From assembly GCA_041071465.1 (NCBI GenBank), contig CP163498.1, positions 2,136,001-2,200,000 on the forward strand: a DNA stretch of 64,000 nucleotides. Direction: 5' to 3'. Made by a program: the position numbers and the translations under genes. Each line of letters starts with the position of its first letter. The first letter of the stretch is position 1. Below are positions 58,002-64,000 of the stretch, one piece after another. The notes beneath the pieces are model-generated. The model worked only from the letters and a program-made list of their open reading frames with translations. It was not told the origin of the DNA and searched no databases. This DNA comes from Pseudomonas putida. Its GTDB lineage: Bacteria > Pseudomonadota > Gammaproteobacteria > Pseudomonadales > Pseudomonadaceae.

Positions 58002-59893
58002 GCGCTTTGCTCCAATTCGCGGCCAGCGCCGCGTTTTTTCAAGTGAATCAGCAACAGGGAAATCGCCGCCGGGGTCACGCCCGGGATGCGCGAAGCCTGG
58101 CCCAGGGTTTCTGGGCGGGTTTGTCCCAGTTTGCCCTGGATCTCCTTGGACAGGCCGGAAATGGTCGAGTAGTCGATATCCACAGGCAGGCGCGTGTCTT
58201 CGCTGGCGCGCAGACGGGCGATCTCATCTTGCTGGCGGTCGATGTAGCCGGCGTACTTGGTACGGATTTCGACCTGCTCGGCGACCTGTGGATCGATTGC
58301 TTCACCGCCAGTCGCCTCGATCAGGCCAGCGTAGTCGATTTCTGGGCGAGCGAGCAGGTTGAGCAGGCTGTATTCGTGGCTGAGCGGGGTACCGAACTTA
58401 TCCACAATGGCCTGGCCTTGCTCGGTGTTCGGGCGTACCCAGGTCGACTTCAGGCGCTGTTCCTCACGCTCGATGCCGTCGCGCTTGGCGCAGAAAGCAG
58501 CCCAACGCTGGTCATCGATCAGGCCCAGCTCGCGACCTTTTTCGGTCAAGCGCAAGTCGGCGTTGTCTTCGCGCAGGATCAGGCGGTACTCGGCACGCGA
58601 GGTGAACATGCGGTACGGCTCCTGGGTACCCAGGGTAATCAGGTCGTCGACCAGTACACCGATGTACGCCTCGTCGCGGCGCGGGCACCAGCTGTCGCGG
58701 CCCTGCGCACGCAGTGCGGCGTTGGTACCGGCCAGCAGGCCTTGGGCACCGGCTTCTTCGTAACCGGTGGTGCCGTTGATCTGCCCGGCGAAGAACAGGC
58801 CGCCGATGACTTTGGTCTCAAGGCTGTACTTCAGGTCACGCGGGTCGAAGTAGTCGTACTCGATGGCATAGCCAGGGCGCACGATGTGGGCGTTTTCCAT
58901 ACCGCGGATCGAACGCACCAGCTCCAGTTGCACGTCGAACGGCAGCGACGTGGAAATACCGTTGGGGTACAGCTCATGGGTGGTCAGGCCTTCCGGCTCG
59001 ATGAACACCTGGTGGCTGTCCTTGTCGGCGAAGCGGTGAATCTTGTCTTCGATCGATGGGCAATAACGCGGGCCGACACCTTCGATCACACCCGAGTACA
59101 TCGGCGAACGGTCGAGGTTCGAGGCGATGATCTCGTGGGTGCGTGCATTGGTGTGGGTAATCCAGCAGCTCACCTGACGGGGATGCATTTCGGCATTGCC
59201 CATGAACGACATCACCGGGATCGGTGTATCGCCTGGCTGCTCGGTCATCACCGAGAAGTCCACCGAGCGGCCGTCTATGCGTGGCGGGGTCCCGGTTTTC
59301 AGGCGGCCTACACGCAGCGGCAGTTCACGCATGCGGTGGGCCAAGGCGATCGAGGGTGGATCGCCGGCACGGCCGCCGGAATGGTTTTGCAGACCAATGT
59401 GGATAAGGCCGCCGAGGAAGGTACCGGTCGTCAATACCACCGATTCGGCGAAGAAACGCAGACCCATCTGGGTCACCACACCTTTGACCTGATCCTGCTC
59501 GACGATCAGGTCGTCGCAGGACTGCTGGAATATCCACAGGTTCGGCTGGTTTTCAAGGATTTCACGCACCACCGCCTTGTAGATGGCGCGGTCGGCCTGT
59601 GCACGGGTGGCGCGTACGGCCGGGCCCTTGCGGTTGTTCAAAACGCGGAACTGGATGCCGCTCTTGTCGGTGGCCAGCGCCATGGCGCCGCCTAGGGCAT
59701 CGATCTCTTTGACCAGATGGCTTTTGCCAATACCGCCGATGGCGGGGTTGCAGCTCATGTGACCGAGGGTTTCCACGTTATGGGTCAACAGCAGGGTTTT
59801 CACACCCATGCGTGCAGACGCAAGCGCAGCCTCGGTACCGGCATGGCCGCCGCCGATGACGATCACTTCAAAACGGGAAGGGAAATCCACCAC
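57998..59893 (-). CDS. mnmG: tRNA uridine-5-carboxymethylaminomethyl enzyme MnmG (GidA)
   Basis: 631 residues. FAD-binding [21 protein letters not shown] near residues 9-29, the conserved [23 protein letters not shown], and [29 protein letters not shown] are visible. With MnmE it modifies the wobble uridine of several tRNAs. The upstream gap is AT-rich with DnaA boxes. Confidence 0.97.
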   Translation of the reverse strand: MVDFPSRFEVIVIGGGHAGTEAALASARMGVKTLLLTHNVETLGHMSCNPAIGGIGKSHLVKEIDALGGAMALATDKSGIQFRVLNNRKGPAVRATRAQADRAIYKAVVREILENQPNLWIFQQSCDDLIVEQDQVKGVVTQMGLRFFAESVVLTTGTFLGGLIHIGLQNHSGGRAGDPPSIALAHRMRELPLRVGRLKTGTPPRIDGRSVDFSVMTEQPGDTPIPVMSFMGNAEMHPRQVSCWITHTNARTHEIIASNLDRSPMYSGVIEGVGPRYCPSIEDKIHRFADKDSHQVFIEPEGLTTHELYPNGISTSLPFDVQLELVRSIRGMENAHIVRPGYAIEYDYFDPRDLKYSLETKVIGGLFFAGQINGTTGYEEAGAQGLLAGTNAALRAQGRDSWCPRRDEAYIGVLVDDLITLGTQEPYRMFTSRAEYRLILREDNADLRLTEKGRELGLIDDQRWAAFCAKRDGIEREEQRLKSTWVRPNTEQGQAIVDKFGTPLSHEYSLLNLLARPEIDYAGLIEATGGEAIDPQVAEQVEIRTKYAGYIDRQQDEIARLRASEDTRLPVDIDYSTISGLSKEIQGKLGQTRPETLGQASRIPGVTPAAISLLLIHLKKRGAGRELEQSA

Positions 59894-60330
59894 GCACCTC
59901 GTGCCTGTTTTTGCGAATAGAAAAGGTAAGCCGACAAGTATAGGGACTTCACACCCTTTAAAGAAACCGTCTGAGCAAATTTTGACCAGTCTGTGGATGA
60001 GTGGCGCACAACAGAAATCAACAAGAAGAAATTTATAAAAGCTTTGTTTTTATGTTTATTCTTATGCACAAGGATATCTGTGGATAAATCCTCGTAGACT
60101 AGGAATGACGCTGTGTAGAGGAAAATTAAACCCTGTGTCTGGAGTGCCATGAGGGCTTTGGATAACGTCATTTAGCCTGTGGATTAAATGACGTTTTACC
60201 CACAGGCGGTTTTGCCCTCAGAAAAAAAGCCTGCTTATCAACTGAGCTGAAGGCGGGTTTTCCACAGGGCTCCTGAGTACGGTTTTCAGACAGGTCCGCT
60301 TGCACTGGTGCTCGGGACACCGGACTACAG
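59894..60330. other. AT-rich mnmG-mnmE gap with a cluster of DnaA boxes
   Basis: One perfect DnaA box, TGTGGATAA (60079-60087), plus one-mismatch boxes TGTGGATGA (59992-60000), TTTGGATAA (60157-60165), TGTGGATTA (60178-60186), TTACCCACA (60196-60204) and TTTTCCACA (60258-60266). They flank a very AT-rich stretch at about 60004-60075. No protein is encoded. The layout looks origin-like, although the accepted Pseudomonas oriC lies next to dnaA, outside this window. Confidence 0.6.
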
Positions 60331-60352
60331 TCATCTCGTGCAACGAATTTCA

Positions 60353-60383
60353 GGCAAAAAAAAGCCGCTCCCGAAGAAGCGGC
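60353..60383 (-). terminator. Terminator after mnmE
   Basis: GCCGCT pairs with AGCGGC (60364-60383), with an 8-base A run (60356-60363) that is a T tract on the minus strand. Confidence 0.75.
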
Positions 60384-60406
60384 GCTTGGCCTTGCCTGGC
60401 TGTGGA

Positions 60407-61776
60407 TTACTTGCCGATGCAGAAGCTGGAGAAAATCCGCCCAGCAGGTCATCCGAGCTGAATGCCCCGGTAATTTCCCCCAGGGCATGCTGTGCCTGGC
60501 GTAAGTCTTCAGCCAGGAGCTCTCCTGCGCCCGCCAAGGTCAATTGGGCACGGCCGTGCTCCAGATGCTCGCTAGCCTGGCGCAAGGCATCCAGGTGGCG
60601 CCGGCGGGCACTGAAGCCACTCTCTGCAGTCTGTTCGTAACCCATACAGGCCTTGAGATGGTCGCGCAGCAGTTGCAACCCCGTGTCGTCGCCCTTGGCG
60701 CTGAGGGTAATGGTCACATGGCCGTCATCGCACTGCTCCAGCCCTACGTGCTCACCACTCAGATCAGCCTTGTTACGAATCAGCGTGACCTTGGCCGGGT
60801 CTGGCCGCTGGTCGAGAAACTCGGGCCACAGCGCGAATGGGTCGCTTGCTTCGGGCGCGGTGGAGTCGACCACCAGCAGCACACGATCAGCCTCGCCAAT
60901 GGCCTTCAGGGCGCGTTCCACACCGATTTTCTCCACATGGTCATCGGTATCACGCAAACCGGCGGTATCGACCACATGCAGCGGCATACCGTCGATGTGG
61001 ATATGTTCACGCAGGATGTCCCGTGTGGTGCCGGCGATATCGGTGACGATGGCTGCTTCCCGACCGGCCAGCTGGTTCAGCAAGCTTGATTTTCCAGCAT
61101 TGGGCCGGCCGGCGATAACCACAGTCATACCGTCACGCAGCAATGCCCCCTGCCCGGCCTCACGCTGCACGGTGGATAACTCGCCGCGCACAGCATCGAG
61201 CATCGACAGTACGTGGCCATCGGCGAGAAAGTCGATTTCCTCCTCAGGGAAGTCGATCGCCGCCTCGACGTAGATGCGCAGGGCAATCAAGGCCTCGGTC
61301 AGGCTGTGCACACGCTTGGAGAATTCCCCCTGCAGCGAGCGCAGGGCATTGCGCGCCGCCTGGCTGGAACTGGCCTCGATCAGATCGGCGATGGCTTCTG
61401 CCTGAGCCAGGTCGAGCTTGTCGTTGAGGAACGCGCGCTCGCTGAATTCACCCGGCCGGGCGAGCCGGCACCCCACTTGTACACAGCGCTGCAGCAGCAT
61501 GTCGAGGACCACTGGGCCGCCATGGCCCTGCAGTTCGAGCACGTCCTCACCCGTGAACGAATTCGGCCCAGGGAAGAACAGCGCTATCCCTTCGTCCAGC
61601 ACAAGCCCGTCATCGTCGCGGAACGGGCCGTAATGGGCATGCCGCGGGGTCAGCGTGCGACCGGTGATCAACTGGCCTGCCTTGCCAGCCAAGGGGCCGG
61701 ACAGCCTGACAATACCTACACCACCGCGGCCTTGGGCGGTGGCGATGGCGGCGATGGTTTCACGCACAGTGTTCAT
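60407..61776 (-). CDS. mnmE: tRNA-modifying GTPase MnmE (TrmE), apparent 1-base deletion near 3' end
   Basis: The N-terminal domain ([23 protein letters not shown]), the G domain with [22 protein letters not shown] and DTAGLRD, and most of the C-terminal helices are intact. After FSSDDLLGG the frame goes astray ([20 protein letters not shown], running to 60331). One extra base near 60436-60442 would give [14 protein letters not shown] and a stop at 60407-60409, the universal MnmE ending with the catalytic Cys. The span is 1370 bp, one short of 457 codons. Since the Cys is needed for tRNA modification, an assembly error is more likely than a real mutation. Confidence 0.92.
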
Positions 61777-61811
61777 GCTCGAAAGCCTCTACGACAAATA
61801 CGACAGATAGC

Positions 61812-61839
61812 AAAAACGCCCCACTAGGGGGCGTTTTTT
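61812..61839. terminator. Terminator between yidC and mnmE
   Basis: AAAAACGCCCC pairs with GGGGCGTTTTT around ACTAG. It is usable on both strands and lies 26 bp after the yidC stop. Confidence 0.85.
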
Positions 61840-61864
61840 ATTCACAGGCTAGCGTACTAGCCCG

Positions 61865-63547
61865 TCAAGCAGCAGCTTTTTTGGTAGCTGCTTCGATACG
61901 GCGAGTGATGTACCACTGCTGCGAAATCGACAGGCAGTTGTTCACAACCCAGTACAGCACCAGACCGGCCGGGAACCACAGGAAGAAGAAGGTGAAGATG
62001 ATCGGCATCATTTTCATCACCTTGGCCTGCATCGGATCCGGCGGCGTCGGGTTAAGGCGCTGCTGGATGAACATGGTGGCGCCCATGATGATCGGCAGGA
62101 TGAAGAACGGATCCTTGATCGACAGGTCGGTAATCCACAGCATCCACGGAGCCTGGCGCATTTCCACGCTTTCCAGCAGTACCCAGTACAAGGCCAGGAA
62201 GACCGGCATCTGTACCAGGATCGGCAGGCAGCCGCCCAGCGGGTTGATCTTCTCTTTCTTGTACAGCTCCATCATCGCCTGGGACATCTTCTGGCGATCG
62301 TCACCGAAGCGTTCCTTCAGGGCGGCGAGCTTAGGTGCAACGGCACGCATACGGGCCATGGAGCGGTAGCTGGCAGCCGACAGAGGGAAGAACAGGCCTT
62401 TGATCAGCATGGTCAGCACGATGATCGACCAGCCCCAGTTACCCAGGAGGCTGTGGATATGTTGCAGCAGCCAGAAGATCGGTTGGGCGATGAACCACAG
62501 GAAGCCGTAGTCGACGGTCAGTTCCAGGCCTGGGGACAACTCTTTCAGCTTGGACTGAATCTTCGGGCCGGCGTACAGCATGGCGCTGGTTTCGACCTTG
62601 CCACCAGCAGGCACGCTGATTACGGGGCCGGTGTAGCCAATGATGTAGTTACCCTGGCTGTCCTTGCGGGTCTGAACAACGTTGTTGTCCGACTTGGCCG
62701 GAATCCAGGCGGTGACGAAGTAGTGCTGCAGCCAGGCAACCCAGCCGCCGGACACATTTTCTTTCAAACCACCTTTGTCGATGTCCTTCATCGAGACCTT
62801 TTTGTAAGGCTCGGAAGCTGTCCACAGGGCTGCACCCAGGTAGGTCGCAGTACCGGTGGCGGTGCTGGAAGAAGGATCGCCGCTGGCGTCACGCTTGAGC
62901 TGGGCAAACATGTTGCCGCTCCAGGCCTGGCCGCTCTGGTTGTCGATCAGGTAGCTGACATTCAGGTCGTACTCACCGCGCTTGAAGCTGAAGCGCTTGA
63001 TGTAGTTGACACCGTTGTCGCTGAACTTCAGGTCGACCACCAGTTGTTCCTGGCCGTCGGCCAGCTGGTAGCTCTTCTGCTCGGCGGAATACAGCGGGCG
63101 ACCGCTGGCGCGGGCATCCGGGCCGTTGGCGCCGGTCAGGCCGCTTTGTGCCAGGTAAACACGCTCACCACCGTTGTCGAACAACTGGAACGGAATGTCC
63201 GGGTGGTCTTGACGGCGTGGGTACTTCGGCAGGTTCAACTGGACGATGTCACCACCGACCGGATCGATAGCCAGTTCCAGAACGTCGGTCTTGACTCGGA
63301 TCAGGTCCTTGCTGAGTGCGACCGGTGCCAGTTCGGCAGGGCTCGATTCGGCGTTGGCGCTCGGTACATCGGCGCTGGCACCGTTGTTACCGGCCGGCAC
63401 GCCATCGGGCAAGCCCGGAGCAACAGTGCTGGCAGCAGTATTCTGAGTCGGCAGGGCAGCCTGGCCGTAGTCATCGTTCCACTTCAGGACCATGACGTAG
63501 GACACGACTGCCAGCGCGGCGATCAGGATCGTGCGTTTAATATCCAT
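61865..63547 (-). CDS. yidC: Membrane protein insertase YidC
   Basis: 560 residues. An N-terminal transmembrane helix is followed by a large periplasmic beta domain and the conserved core with five helices (WGWSIIVLTMLIKGLFFPLSAASYRSMARMRAVAPKLAALKERFGDD; INPLGGCLPILVQMPVFLALYWVL; FFLWFPAGLVLYWVVNNCLSISQQWYITRRIE). It inserts membrane proteins, including AtpE. It is followed on its upstream side by yidD 2 bp away. Confidence 0.97.
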   Translation of the reverse strand: MDIKRTILIAALAVVSYVMVLKWNDDYGQAALPTQNTAASTVAPGLPDGVPAGNNGASADVPSANAESSPAELAPVALSKDLIRVKTDVLELAIDPVGGDIVQLNLPKYPRRQDHPDIPFQLFDNGGERVYLAQSGLTGANGPDARASGRPLYSAEQKSYQLADGQEQLVVDLKFSDNGVNYIKRFSFKRGEYDLNVSYLIDNQSGQAWSGNMFAQLKRDASGDPSSSTATGTATYLGAALWTASEPYKKVSMKDIDKGGLKENVSGGWVAWLQHYFVTAWIPAKSDNNVVQTRKDSQGNYIIGYTGPVISVPAGGKVETSAMLYAGPKIQSKLKELSPGLELTVDYGFLWFIAQPIFWLLQHIHSLLGNWGWSIIVLTMLIKGLFFPLSAASYRSMARMRAVAPKLAALKERFGDDRQKMSQAMMELYKKEKINPLGGCLPILVQMPVFLALYWVLLESVEMRQAPWMLWITDLSIKDPFFILPIIMGATMFIQQRLNPTPPDPMQAKVMKMMPIIFTFFFLWFPAGLVLYWVVNNCLSISQQWYITRRIEAATKKAAA

Positions 63548-63549
63548 GA

Positions 63550-63795
63550 TTACTCGGCTATCGAAGAAGTTCGGGAGGAAGGAGCGGGTGGAACGGGGTC
63601 GAAACCGCCGTCATTCCACGGATGACAACGCCCCAGGCGACGAACGGCCAGCCACCCACCACGCCAGAGGCCATGGTTTTCAATGGCTTCATATGCGTAA
63701 CAGGAGCAACTGGGGAAAAAACGACAGTGATTGGCCATCAGTGGACTAATGGCGTAACGGTAAAACTGGATCGGAACGAGTGCCAGTTTACGCAT
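63550..63795 (-). CDS. yidD: Membrane protein insertion efficiency factor YidD
   Basis: 81 residues with the family signature [54 protein letters not shown] peripheral membrane protein that aids YidC. Its start overlaps rnpA by 8 bp. Confidence 0.95.
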   Translation of the reverse strand: MRKLALVPIQFYRYAISPLMANHCRFFPSCSCYAYEAIENHGLWRGGWLAVRRLGRCHPWNDGGFDPVPPAPSSRTSSIAE

Positions 63796-64000
63796 CTTGG
63801 CTGTCTACCCCTGCGGAATTGGCGGTGGCTGCTGGTGCTGGCCGGCTGCGCGCCAGGCGTTTCCAGAGCTTGCCAAAGTGTTGGTGCAATTCCGGGTTTT
63901 CAATCTCACCCAATCCCTTGCGCGCGACGATCACGATGTCCAGGCCGGCAAGCGATTGCTGGTTCAGACGAAAGGAATCGCGCATCAAGCGCTTGAGGCG
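63788..64000 (-). CDS. rnpA: Ribonuclease P protein component, 3' part
   Basis: Partial: the gene runs off the right edge. The visible part reads [20 protein letters not shown], then [20 protein letters not shown] and a basic tail. The RNRxKR-type motif region is at the very edge. Protein subunit of RNase P that processes tRNA 5' ends. Confidence 0.95.
   Translation of the reverse strand, partial: RLKRLMRDSFRLNQQSLAGLDIVIVARKGLGEIENPELHQHFGKLWKRLARSRPAPAATANSAGVDSQDA

Noticed and set aside
58007..59695. A 562-codon plus-strand frame
   Set aside because: It is antisense to mnmG with no domain or ribosome site.

Overview
The window is chromosomal DNA of a Pseudomonas putida-group bacterium. 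The right-hand 20 kb has the usual pseudomonad near-origin order on the minus strand (read from the right edge): rnpA, yidD, yidC, mnmE, mnmG, rsmG, parA, parB, atpIBEFHAGDC, glmU, a DeoR-type regulator and glmS. Paired palindromic repeats of the P. putida REP type lie upstream of glmR. The left edge holds an lpd gene on the plus strand.

Between lpd and glmS the sequence is almost entirely accessory. Positions 1420-5728 hold a 131-bp MITE-like palindromic insertion flanked by 9-bp direct repeats. They also hold an AT-rich minus-strand cluster: a 30-codon ORF, a VioC/AsnO-like Fe(II)/2-oxoglutarate amino-acid hydroxylase, an Asp/Glu-racemase-type enzyme with a 1-base frameshift in its first active-site motif, and an OFA-type MFS transporter.

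Positions 5734-43962 are one Tn7-like transposon of 38,229 bp, and both ends can be read to the base. It starts TGT and ends ACA, carries four TnsB-type sites (AAAGGTTGTCACAA) at the left end and three at 20-bp spacing at the right, and is flanked by the 5-bp duplication TTTGA. The right end sits 24 bp past the glmS stop codon, as expected for attTn7. The transposition genes tnsA, tnsB, tnsC and a tnsD/tniQ gene read inward from the right end. A second, convergent tniQ-like gene is split by an IS3-family element.

The cargo is mostly metal resistance. First comes a chromate block (chrB, a frameshifted chrA, and a ChrB C-domain gene with an early stop). Next is a nickel/cobalt block: an NreB-like exporter, dmeR-dmeF, a HupE-like protein, a second CsoR/RcnR-family sensor, and several small His-rich exported proteins, with near-identical C5-T-G7 palindromes in front of the two outward-facing units. 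A SulP transporter / universal stress protein / NUDIX block and an IS66-family element follow. Last is a copper block: copRS, a PtrA-like protein, copA, a Met-rich protein, copB, a His-rich cytochrome c, a DUF411 protein and a DUF2790 protein, with three matching CopR-type boxes. Remnants of older copper genes (CusF, Csp-like, CopL-like) lie beside the cargo blocks. Close to the tns genes are two MbcA/ParS-type antitoxin-like genes without a RES toxin, and a DUF4238 gene.

Several genes (racemase, chrA, mnmE) each look one G short in a G run. Because mnmE is a conserved core gene, some of these may be sequencing errors rather than real mutations. The 430-bp mnmG-mnmE gap is AT-rich and has one perfect and five one-mismatch DnaA boxes.
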